A stretch of DNA of 64,000 nt. Origin: Mayamaea pseudoterrestris (Eukaryota > Bacillariophyta > Bacillariophyceae > Sellaphorales > Sellaphoraceae). A program made the translations under genes and the position numbers. Positions 52,812-61,422 of this stretch are shown here, in pieces (positions within the stretch are counted from its first letter, which is position 1; every line of letters starts with the position of its first letter). The notes under the pieces are model-generated. The model worked only from the letters and a program-made list of their open reading frames with translations, searched no databases and was not told the origin of the DNA. The stretch spans positions 186,001-250,000 of the forward strand of contig BROI01000002.1 in assembly GCA_027923505.1 (NCBI GenBank), in the 5' to 3' direction.

Positions 52812-53039
52812 AACAAAAACGGAGATGCTATTGCTAACAAGGGTGCAAGAGCTGATCCGAAAGGAATGGCTTGCCGCTGAAAGCCGAAGGCTTGGAGGGA
52901 TGTCCAAGTGTCGCAGCAGCAGTCTCAATGTCCTAGCGGCAATCTCAATGTCATCCAAACTGTGTCTGCTACTGTACCCGTAGGTATCCTACGGGTAGTC
53001 CCTAGGGCGGGCTCCTCTGTGCATCCGCTCTAAGCCGGA
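52812..53039. repeat. Split direct repeat A2
   Basis: 228 bases, same length as A1 (61130-61357) with about two differences and no gaps. It contains a 10-base-stem hairpin at 52975-52997 (arms tacccgtagg and cctacgggta). It shares its last two bases (ga) with the start of B1, the kind of short junction core expected for recombinase-made circles. Confidence 0.88.
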
Positions 53040-53256
53040 CAATCAGCGTGGGCGCTGATTGCCCTCCGTCGCTCGGCTGCTTCGTTCTTCCAAAGTGTTG
53101 CGCGCGTTGCTCGTGCGCCTAACGGCCCGACGAGTGTAGCGAGAGTCGGGTCGCATGGTCTGAGGAACACGGAGTGGACTCCGGGTTCCCAGAGCAGGAG
53201 ACACGTCATGGATGACGCCTGAGGAGAATCCTGTCTTGCAGGATTCGCCACAACCC
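53038..53256. repeat. Split direct repeat B1
   Basis: 219 bases, partner of B2. It has the same hairpin at its start (53040-53061) and borders the body of the element on its right side. Confidence 0.85.
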
Positions 53257-53526
53257 ACACGACTCAGCGAGCAAGGCTGAAGGCGTCAAGCCACAACAAC
53301 AGAGTGCCTGTGGCAAGAACCGCGGAAAGGAAGAAGAAAGAAGCATGGGGAAGAAAGGAGAAAAGGTCCTGTTCAGTGCAATGTTGGGAAGGGAGGACGT
53401 CAGGTGAGGAGCGCCAGGACGATCTGAACTCGGGGGAGTCAGTGCCCTTGGATGCAAACTTGAATTGTCCAATCCTCAAATTCCCAATGCAAGGAAGAAT
53501 GGGTAAAATGTAAAGGTGTAATTTTA

Positions 53527-54828
53527 TTATAACATTATTGCACCTTTAATGGCATTGCTGGTAAGTGTACCAATTTTTTCTGAACATTCGCGTAAATAAT
53601 GGTGCACCGAAGGTGGTGACCAGCGTAAGCGAAACGCTATTTCTTCAATGCTCATACCAGAGTTATTGAGTGCTACTGCAGCAGTAACGCGATTCGAATG
53701 AGCAACAATTCGTGTAATGTTGAGTCGTAGGAAGTGGTTTGGATTGGGGTAAGCGCCAATCACTGCCTGCCGCATTACCCGGATTACATCGCGCGCCTGG
53801 AGGTAATGGTAGTCGCCATTGTTGTTGTAGCGAAAAACTCCTAGAGGTTCTGCGTATGGTGCCTTGTGAAGAATTTTGGCACGTAGAATCAGCGAGATGC
53901 TGGCCCGTATAGGGCAGATAAATTTATGACCCGAGCGTCGGAACTTGCGAATCGTAAAATTGTTTTGGCTTTTGTCAAACCGGAAACGAATGTGTAATTC
54001 GTACGCACTTTCGCCTGCTTTATGTAACATGGAATGTGGCAAGAGCACGTTGCTTTTTGTATAAAAAACAAAGTCGAGGTCCACAAAGCCTAATGGCCAA
54101 CCTGCCCATTGACCAGCGTCTCTGCTGTTGGGTACTTTGCTAAAATGGCCACGTTTGGCAGTGGACTGTGCATATTCGTTAGCGCGTGATCCTGTGAATA
54201 CGCCAAGGCAAGTCCAGTCAAGAACAGAGGCTTCCAGATCCAGGTGCGCCGTTGTGTCCGTGGTGGCTGCTGCACAAACAGACTGGTAGAGGAAGTCAAA
54301 CATGCGATGCGTGTATGGCTCACGTTTTTCCTTGGATGTTTGCCACTTTCGACGACTGTCTAGAATATCCGCAAGTAAGGGATGGTGGCCCAAGCCGCGA
54401 GGGTCTTGGATCGAAAATCTGCGTTGTACAAATGTCTCCAGGAATGAGTGGGCTGAGTTCAGGTAAGTTACCAACGATTTGGTGCCGAGAGGCGTGGCGT
54501 CGTGTTGGGTGGCTAACTTTTGTGATTTCTTTTTAGCCAGCAGCGATTGTCCCCGTGAAACAACATCAAACATGTATGCGGCAATTACCGAGATTTCTTG
54601 CCCCGGTGCGAGCGCTGTAAGAGACTCGTCCGTAAACCCTGCGTCGATCGCCCATTCACCAAAGTTTTTGGCGCGGCTGTCAAACGTTTTATCGTTTTTG
54701 GACCGTATGTCGCCTCGTTCGCGCTCCCGTCGATCACGGAGGAGATTGTCAAAAGCAAGTCGCGCTCCACTCGGTAAATGCTGCATGTTGCTAGCGCCTG
54801 CGTTTCCGGCGTGATAACGGACTCCCAC
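53527..54828 (-). CDS. Tyrosine recombinase of the DIRS-order element
   Basis: About 433 codons; the first ATG is at 54786, and the frame overlaps the RT frame by about 240 bases. Catalytic features of the tyrosine recombinase family are visible: the box A Arg in VFTGSRANEY, the H-x-x-R pair in AHSNRVTAAVAL and the Tyr in SVHHYLREC. It integrates the circular cDNA in place of an integrase. Lack of a frame ATG near its start fits expression by overlap or read-through, known in this order. Confidence 0.85.
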   Translation of the reverse strand: MGVRYHAGNAGASNMQHLPSGARLAFDNLLRDRRERERGDIRSKNDKTFDSRAKNFGEWAIDAGFTDESLTALAPGQEISVIAAYMFDVVSRGQSLLAKKKSQKLATQHDATPLGTKSLVTYLNSAHSFLETFVQRRFSIQDPRGLGHHPLLADILDSRRKWQTSKEKREPYTHRMFDFLYQSVCAAATTDTTAHLDLEASVLDWTCLGVFTGSRANEYAQSTAKRGHFSKVPNSRDAGQWAGWPLGFVDLDFVFYTKSNVLLPHSMLHKAGESAYELHIRFRFDKSQNNFTIRKFRRSGHKFICPIRASISLILRAKILHKAPYAEPLGVFRYNNNGDYHYLQARDVIRVMRQAVIGAYPNPNHFLRLNITRIVAHSNRVTAAVALNNSGMSIEEIAFRLRWSPPSVHHYLRECSEKIGTLTSNAIKGAIML

Positions 54829-57632
54829 GACTCCGTCGAGGTTTTGAAGCGAGAAAGTCGGTCTGCCTCCACATTGTTGGCTCCCGGCAAGTGACGTCCC
54901 TGGATGCAGAAAGTGAGACAGCTGTAAGTGGTGATGGCATGTAAGAATCGTGCCAGCCTACGAATTTCAGGATCCCGACTGCGCGCAGCGTGACGCATCC
55001 AGGAAAGGGCCGAAGTATTGTCGGCCAAGACGCTAATGACATGTTGGTTGTGTTTGGTTTGTGGATTTGCCATTAAAGCACTCAGCGTGAGAATCACATT
55101 TATTATAATGGCAATGAACTCCAGAATGTTGATATGGAGTGGATCACCAGTGGTGCGATGTGCCAATTCATGGAATGCTCGCATTGGAATGTTACAACTG
55201 AGCAGGTCCGATGCGTTGAGGCACCACATAAACAAGAGCTCAATATTCCAGCCTCCAACGCCAGACATGCTTGCATCACTTTTCATGGTGTTTGTTGGTA
55301 CCCTTGGAATGAGCAGACCAATTGGCTTGCGCCATACGTGGGACCATTTGTCCGTGTTCAAAGTTGGACGTAAAATGCGCAAGTCGGCCAGTGCCTCCTT
55401 TGATATAGCGATCCTTGTTTTGCGCCACCATTGACGGCGAGCATAGTTCGCATTGGGGCTGGAGCGAAATGCTGCGTCGGCTTTACTTGCTGCGTCAGTG
55501 AGAGACTGCTGTAGGCGGATGGAGAGGAAATCGGCGAGATCACTGACTAAAGTTCCATGGCATATTAAACCCAATATTTCTGCCTTTTCCACTGGCGTGA
55601 CTGTAATGTAATCCGGCCGAAAACCGGTTGGTTTGTCACTGAGGCGATCAATGAGAGATGCCAAGCGTGCCTGTTTGTCCGCAGGCCAGGACAATTCCAT
55701 ACGGCGCGAATCCCAATCAAGACCCAAGTAGAGCAGTTTGTGTGAAATTTCCATTTTCCATTTGCGTGGGTTGATACATAAAGCGCGTCGCGCTGGAGTT
55801 GGTTCACCAAAAACAATGCGAGCCGCAATGACGCTTCTGGTAATTGCGTTCAAAATCGTGCCGCGTGTCGCTGCGACAGCTTGATCGTCGACAAAGCTCG
55901 AAAATCCAAATTTATAGTCGCGTCCAAGTATTGAGCGAACACCCATGTTCTTTGAGTCTGCCGTTGACTGTTGAAATGTTGCAATGGTCTCGTTGGTGGG
56001 CTCGTCGCTTAGCACTATTGTGTTTGACAGGTCGGTGGTGGCCTCGCCAATATCGAGGAGCGCAGCAATCTGGCTGCGTAGTTCACCAAGTATCATGTAG
56101 TATCCTGGCGAATTTCGTGCGCCAAAAATTAGCCCCACTGGGATGACAAGAAATGGACCAAGGACGGATGCAAAAGCCACAGCAATGTCTGGGTGGTAGT
56201 GCAGCCAGCGGAACGCAGCTGATATGTCATCAGCCGCCAGGAAAATCTCATCGTCTGGATTATCGAGGCGCATGTTATAAATTAGCTGGAGATAGCGGCG
56301 CAGCACAGTGCCGTAATACACTTTTGGATTGAAATGGTCACTGTCTGGGTGGAGAGCGTCTGGAATTTGCTTGTTAATCATGCCATTGTCTGTTGTTGTA
56401 ATTGGATTTGATGGATCGCATACAATTCGCCCTTCGTCACCAAGACGGCCCACTTTTGGAGGGATGTAGGAGATAATGGCAAGGAACAAGCCTGGGATAA
56501 ACTTCCATAGAAAGCGAGGAAACATTATGTGGTATGACATTTTTTCTTCCTTGCGGAATTTGTCCGTTACGTCGTCCCAGCACTCGTCCAAACGACGGTT
56601 GTCAAGCTGTTCTCGTGCCCGAACATCCTCAAAGTTGCCAACAAAGTTGCTTTTACCTGGAACGCCTTCATGAATAATGCGTATTGCTTCATCCAATTTC
56701 ACCGGTGGATAATCCGGTGGGCGCGAGGCAGTGCGTAGCGTTTCCACGACATCACAGAGTAGCGAGCGATCTTGGTGCTGGTAGGTATATTCACCACCCA
56801 GCCAGCGCAGTAAGTCACCATAGTTAAAGTCAAAGCGCAGAAGGGCTGCACCCATGTCGTTCGCTCGAGTCATGCTGATAGGCGAATCGTCGTCCGCTGG
56901 AAACAGGCGTGGCACACGTAGGTGTGGGACGGCCCGTGCTGTTGCACGCTGGCGCAGAAGTGCATATTTTTCCCAACAAGGTTCAACAGCAGCCATTGTT
57001 TGGCGATCTGAGACTGTAAGCCACTGCCATACCAGGTGTAAGGCCATGTGGTGCGATGGCTGTGCGTGTCGCGTCGAAATATCAGGAGTCGCTTTGCCCC
57101 AACCAAATTTTCGTCTAAGCCAAATGCGCGGATCAGGATGCATGATGGTTGTTGAACCAAAGACTGGATGTAAGAAATCAGGATATGCAGACTGTAGGGT
57201 TGCTGATTCAGTGTCCGTTAAAAACTGCCAAACTGGGGCCATGATGGTTGCCAGAAAGTGATCCCAATTGTATCGCGTCACAGAGGAGGCGCGAGTTGGT
57301 TTGCGATGTGTGCATCGGAGGAGTCGAACTGGCCGCGCACCAGTTGGCGGAATGTGTGGCAGAATGTTGCGCAAGGTTTGGTTGCAAATGGATACGGCGG
57401 CTGGAGTCGACGGTGGGACCGTGTGCCTCATCTCCATGAGAGTGTTTGCTGGTTCAATATTCCTTGGTGCCGCAGGTGATGGCAATTGTGTCATCTCAGC
57501 GTTGTTGCAGCAGTCCAGTTCAATGTTAATTTGTGTGATTTTTCTATAGTTGTTATTTAAAAAGGCACAATTGGGATAAGTTGAGCTTGGCCCATCCTTT
57601 GCTGCGTGTGCGCCCGCCGGCGTCGCCGACAA
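54585..57632 (-). CDS. Reverse transcriptase and RNase H of the DIRS-order element
   Basis: About 1015 codons open; the first ATG is at 57494. RT blocks: FLAADDISAAFRWLHYHPD with the first catalytic Asp, FGARNSPGYYMI, and the catalytic FSSFVDDQAV (FVDD in place of YxDD). The thumb-like LLYLGLDWDSRRMELSWP follows. The RNase H part has KSDASMSGVGGWN, INILEFIAI (Glu), LADNTSALSWM (Asp) and GANNVEADRLSR (Asp). It copies the element's RNA to DNA. The N-terminal 250 residues have no recognised domain. No methyltransferase domain was seen. Confidence 0.88.
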   Translation of the reverse strand: MSATPAGAHAAKDGPSSTYPNCAFLNNNYRKITQINIELDCCNNAEMTQLPSPAAPRNIEPANTLMEMRHTVPPSTPAAVSICNQTLRNILPHIPPTGARPVRLLRCTHRKPTRASSVTRYNWDHFLATIMAPVWQFLTDTESATLQSAYPDFLHPVFGSTTIMHPDPRIWLRRKFGWGKATPDISTRHAQPSHHMALHLVWQWLTVSDRQTMAAVEPCWEKYALLRQRATARAVPHLRVPRLFPADDDSPISMTRANDMGAALLRFDFNYGDLLRWLGGEYTYQHQDRSLLCDVVETLRTASRPPDYPPVKLDEAIRIIHEGVPGKSNFVGNFEDVRAREQLDNRRLDECWDDVTDKFRKEEKMSYHIMFPRFLWKFIPGLFLAIISYIPPKVGRLGDEGRIVCDPSNPITTTDNGMINKQIPDALHPDSDHFNPKVYYGTVLRRYLQLIYNMRLDNPDDEIFLAADDISAAFRWLHYHPDIAVAFASVLGPFLVIPVGLIFGARNSPGYYMILGELRSQIAALLDIGEATTDLSNTIVLSDEPTNETIATFQQSTADSKNMGVRSILGRDYKFGFSSFVDDQAVAATRGTILNAITRSVIAARIVFGEPTPARRALCINPRKWKMEISHKLLYLGLDWDSRRMELSWPADKQARLASLIDRLSDKPTGFRPDYITVTPVEKAEILGLICHGTLVSDLADFLSIRLQQSLTDAASKADAAFRSSPNANYARRQWWRKTRIAISKEALADLRILRPTLNTDKWSHVWRKPIGLLIPRVPTNTMKSDASMSGVGGWNIELLFMWCLNASDLLSCNIPMRAFHELAHRTTGDPLHINILEFIAIIINVILTLSALMANPQTKHNQHVISVLADNTSALSWMRHAARSRDPEIRRLARFLHAITTYSCLTFCIQGRHLPGANNVEADRLSRFKTSTESWESVITPETQALATCSIYRVERDLLLTISSVIDGSANEATYGPKTIKRLTAAPKTLVNGRSTQGLRTSLLQRSHRGKKSR

Positions 57633-57665
57633 TGTGTCGAGATCAAGTGCTTCACCTTGGTGGAG

Positions 57666-60600
57666 TCAAGATGATGCCGCGTTAAACACAGCTGAAGTTT
57701 CCAAAATGGCCGCTACCGCTGGCTTGCGAAAAAATTCAAGAAGCGGGCGAAGTTTCTCGCGCGTCCAAGTTCCAGTTGGGTCTGGAAGCACAATGTGGTG
57801 GCGTGGACAGTCTTTTACATCGCACCCTGGGGATCCATGCAGCGCATGGAAAAGGCATAATTGTTTTCCTTCAAACACTGGAGCTCGGATTGGGGGAGTT
57901 CGGCGACTCAAATGTTGAAAAAGTTTCCGAACTGCGGCACCGGAACAGTCGGTGCCATCACGCCAACGTGCCAACGAAGCAGGAGCTTTTAAATACGTAC
58001 CGGTTGATTCGCGCGGAGCTCTTGTAGAGGAATTTTGCTGACTTGCGCCACTTGTTGAGGTTTTTGTTTGGTTTGATGATTTGTCGTTATGTTGTTTTTG
58101 TTTTTCTGGTTGAACTTCCAGTGGTGCTGGCCGACGAAACGGACCGGCGATAGGCAATTCTTTGGCTGCAAAGTTTTCAATGGCTATGCCCAAGCTGGTA
58201 TCGTGCCGCCACTTTGTAAAGGCATCCGATAGAGACTCGAAGCTGTGGTTGTCTAAGAAAGCTTTGAAACCGCAGACATCTGAGCGTGATTGTTGGGAAT
58301 GGAGTAAGACACGCACGCAATGGTCATCCGCGTCACGTGACATTGCCCAGTCAATAATAATTCGCCAAAGATCGCAGATTGTGTTAATGACTGCAATTGT
58401 GCATGTTAGCTTTCGATCGTTTGACATGATGGACCAACATTCCTGGAGGCGTTGGTTTGACAAGAGGTCAATTAGCCAGGCAAGGTGGCCGGCGAATGGC
58501 GAGGCGAGTAGCCATGGTGAAAGTTCTGGGTGGATTTCGCGTAGGAATGGAAAGCGAACTTGGTTTGTGTAAGTGATATGGAAATACCAGGCCATGTTCT
58601 TTGTCAATTGCGCTAATTTGTCGCATTCCAGTCCTTGTGGTTGGAGCCGGTGACCATGGCGCTGGACCGTTTGAATAAAGCTCCAAGGGCTGATGTACGC
58701 ATTGAATGAGCAGGTTGCATCGTCTCCTGCGATCAGAAGGCCAGATTGTAGCGCTTTGATGTTGTCAGCAGTTGTGAAGAAATCGGTGCTTGCAAAACTT
58801 GGGCGCGCGTAAGTCTCCATGATGGCATGTTGGGCTGCTCGCAATTCATTGCTAAAGTGATTTGTCACATGTCCTGTGGCTTTTGACTCGAGAACATTCA
58901 ACGTGAATTTTTTAGAAACGTATCCTGGCAAAAGGACTTGCCAGTCTGGGAATACACAACCTTGATTGTTGTCGCGCTGCCCCATGCGCAGTTTCGGGTC
59001 GACCGCGATGGCTCCAAAGTGGGCGCCTAGCACAATTGCGTCGGACAGTCCATCTTCCACGTATGCTTGGCGATTAAATCGATCCGTTTGCAAGTTTGTT
59101 GCCGGAAAAAGAAAATCCACTTTGCGGCGCTGCAGTGCCATGCCAGCGGTGAAGTACTGCATCATGTGTGTGTGAGGCTGCTCATACGGGAGGAGCAATT
59201 TTGAGTGCGATAAATTTGTTTGAGATTTTTGTGCTGGAATATTGAATGACATGCGCGGCGGTGAATAGCTGGCCGGTTTTGTGCCAATGTAGTCAACAGA
59301 ATCATTGTCCGTCGCTGTGGGGTAGTCAATTTCTGAAAATCCCAATCGTTTGTGTGCGCTTGTGTCAAGTGACGCCTTCCTCTTTTTGGTGTGGGAGTTT
59401 GCTGTTAGCGATAGAGCTGCTCGTGACTGTTCATCTTCTGCCAATGTAGGGGCGCGAAGTGGTGTCGTAGCAACGGCAGAAAATCCCATTGCCGCAAGAA
59501 TGTCAAATGATTCTGGTGCCGGCTGGTCGCGCTGCGTTTTTGCTTCTGATGTTGGCGATTGGGCACCGGAAATTTTTGATTTTAATTCGATCCGCAGTGC
59601 CCGAACAAAGTCTGCTGATGATTCTGCAGGTAGATCAACGCTAGCAAAGCGATTCCAGTGATGCAACAAGTCTTGTCGAAGAAAATGGATGTGGAAATTT
59701 TCCAGCCACAGCTTTGCTTTAGGGTTGACGAGAAGCGGGAGATGGATAGCATCTGAAACGTACTGCTTGTGCCATTCTTCGACGTCTGGCGACTGAGCCA
59801 GGATAGCCATTCCTTTTGTTTCAAATTGTTGCAGTTTGGAGCTCCACTGCTTCGTCAAGGAATGATGAAGGTAATCCCACATCCAACGGAATCGAATATT
59901 CGTCTCGGGATGGGCAATGGCCACTTGCGAGTCTAACGTATCTTCCGCTCGCCAGTCCTTCCACGAATCTTCCAGTTGCGCCATGAAGTAAGTAGGGCTG
60001 CTCATTGCCATCGGATTCTTGGCGCACGCAGCCAAAAACGTGTCAAGCACTGGGTTGTCAAGCATCCACGCGTACGCCTCCTCAGGAAGTTCCGTGAATT
60101 CAATGCAAAACTGTTGAAAATCTTGTCCCGTTTTGCAGCGCGAGTGATCGAATGGTACGCCAAGAGGAATGCCATGGTGGCCTTTGGGAATGAACAATGC
60201 TCGTTGGAAAACCAAGGTACGGACATCGTGCATATTCGCTGCAGTCACTGGACGGTTCATCGTATTTACAGCAAAGGGCCGGTCACCTGACGTAAACGTT
60301 GGCGGTGTTGGTCCAAGGAAAAGCTTGCCGTCACCAATTTCCACCGGAATGTCATCCTTGTGGAGGAGCAGGCAAGCTGGCTGAGTCAATTTTAACCCAT
60401 TTGTAAAGACTAAAGAGTCATGCAAAATATCAGCCTGTCGAGAGTCAGGTGCAGTCACCAAAGTGGCGCGCGAGTTACGTGTCAGAATGCTGACAACTGG
60501 GTTTACATCACTTGGTGATGGGACGTTTGTTGGCTGCAAATGAGACCAGGCTTCCTTGAGAAATGGAAGTTCCTTGTCTCCGGCAGATGTATCCAACTGG

Positions 60601-61082
60601 TCGGAAAAGTCCGAATGCTGTTGCAGCATGAAAGCGTTGCCATTGGCTGTTCCTGATGGTGCCGCCGAACAAACCAAGGCGAGGTTGGACAATGGGTCCT
60701 TGCCGGGAATCGCAAATTGCGAAAGGGTAATCATAGCGCCAACGTTGGCGTTGCTCATCATTTTGAGCTTGTCAAGTGCGCCGAGGTAAATGTCACTGGC
60801 GTCTTCGTCGTCGTCAGGCTCCTTTTTCTTGACCGACATGCGCTGGTTGAGCGCGTAAAACTCCTCCTTTGTCAACCATTTGTGGAGCACTTTTTCCTTG
60901 TCCTTCTCCTTGTCCCAGCTTCCATCAAGCTGGAGCTCCATCGCCTTGGCGCGCTCTCCTTTAGGAGGAACATTGTCCGTTCCCAGCCACGTGGTCGGCA
61001 AGGAAATCTCCTCCGGCCATGAAAGGGCCACAGGAGCACCCCCGAACTCAGCAAGGGAAGGAAAGCGGAGACGAACGAGCAT
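57666..61082 (-). CDS. Gag-like protein of the DIRS-order element
   Basis: 1138 residues from an ATG at 61082, the first frame of the element. It is rich in charged and polar stretches (DKEKDKEKVLHKWLTKEEF) with no catalytic motif. Near the end, after a Lys/Gln/Ser-rich linker, lies a Cys/His cluster (CLFHALHGSPGCDVKDCPRH) that could be a zinc knuckle binding nucleic acid. Position and features fit a Gag-like RNA-packaging protein; sequence alone does not prove it. Confidence 0.7.
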   Translation of the reverse strand: MLVRLRFPSLAEFGGAPVALSWPEEISLPTTWLGTDNVPPKGERAKAMELQLDGSWDKEKDKEKVLHKWLTKEEFYALNQRMSVKKKEPDDDEDASDIYLGALDKLKMMSNANVGAMITLSQFAIPGKDPLSNLALVCSAAPSGTANGNAFMLQQHSDFSDQLDTSAGDKELPFLKEAWSHLQPTNVPSPSDVNPVVSILTRNSRATLVTAPDSRQADILHDSLVFTNGLKLTQPACLLLHKDDIPVEIGDGKLFLGPTPPTFTSGDRPFAVNTMNRPVTAANMHDVRTLVFQRALFIPKGHHGIPLGVPFDHSRCKTGQDFQQFCIEFTELPEEAYAWMLDNPVLDTFLAACAKNPMAMSSPTYFMAQLEDSWKDWRAEDTLDSQVAIAHPETNIRFRWMWDYLHHSLTKQWSSKLQQFETKGMAILAQSPDVEEWHKQYVSDAIHLPLLVNPKAKLWLENFHIHFLRQDLLHHWNRFASVDLPAESSADFVRALRIELKSKISGAQSPTSEAKTQRDQPAPESFDILAAMGFSAVATTPLRAPTLAEDEQSRAALSLTANSHTKKRKASLDTSAHKRLGFSEIDYPTATDNDSVDYIGTKPASYSPPRMSFNIPAQKSQTNLSHSKLLLPYEQPHTHMMQYFTAGMALQRRKVDFLFPATNLQTDRFNRQAYVEDGLSDAIVLGAHFGAIAVDPKLRMGQRDNNQGCVFPDWQVLLPGYVSKKFTLNVLESKATGHVTNHFSNELRAAQHAIMETYARPSFASTDFFTTADNIKALQSGLLIAGDDATCSFNAYISPWSFIQTVQRHGHRLQPQGLECDKLAQLTKNMAWYFHITYTNQVRFPFLREIHPELSPWLLASPFAGHLAWLIDLLSNQRLQECWSIMSNDRKLTCTIAVINTICDLWRIIIDWAMSRDADDHCVRVLLHSQQSRSDVCGFKAFLDNHSFESLSDAFTKWRHDTSLGIAIENFAAKELPIAGPFRRPAPLEVQPEKQKQHNDKSSNQTKTSTSGASQQNSSTRAPRESTGTYLKAPASLARWRDGTDCSGAAVRKLFQHLSRRTPPIRAPVFEGKQLCLFHALHGSPGCDVKDCPRHHIVLPDPTGTWTREKLRPLLEFFRKPAVAAILETSAVFNAASS

Positions 61083-61129
61083 GATGATGATGATGAGGAA
61101 AAGAAAGCAGTTTGAAGCTACAGGCGAGA

Positions 61130-61357
61130 AACAAAAACGGAGATGCTATTGCTAACAAGGGTGCAAGAGCTGATCCGAAAGGAATGGCTTGCCGCTGAAA
61201 GCCGATGGCTTGGAGGGATGTCCAAGTGTCGCAGCAGCAGTCTCAATATCCTAGCGGCAATCTCAATGTCATCCAAACTGTGTCTGCTACTGTACCCGTA
61301 GGTATCCTACGGGTAGTCCCTAGGGCGGGCTCCTCTGTGCATCCGCTCTAAGCCGGA
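61130..61357. repeat. Split direct repeat A1 (outer right end of the element)
   Basis: 228 bases, partner of A2, with the same hairpin at 61293-61315. In the element's own direction this is the 5' end and probably holds its promoter. Host sequence resumes at 61358. Confidence 0.88.
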
Positions 61358-61422
61358 TGATCCACCAACATTAAACTCCTTTCCCTTTACCATTTGGCTT
61401 TAATGATTGGACAATTTAAACT

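Larger units (their letters stand above)
52563..61357 (-). mobile_element. DIRS-order tyrosine-recombinase retrotransposon, whole-looking, with split direct repeats
   Basis: About 8.8 kb, read on the minus strand. It carries gag-like, reverse transcriptase/RNase H and tyrosine recombinase frames in that order. Ends are split direct repeats: A1 (61130-61357), body, B1 (53038-53256), A2 (52812-53039), B2 (52563-52796). This A1-body-B1-A2-B2 plan is known for PAT and Ngaro groups. Elements of this order insert by recombinase from a circular DNA and make no target-site duplication; none was seen. I saw no methyltransferase domain, which leans towards Ngaro. A1 and A2 differ at about 2 of 228 positions, so the copy is young. 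All three frames are long and open, and the element looks whole. Confidence 0.88.
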
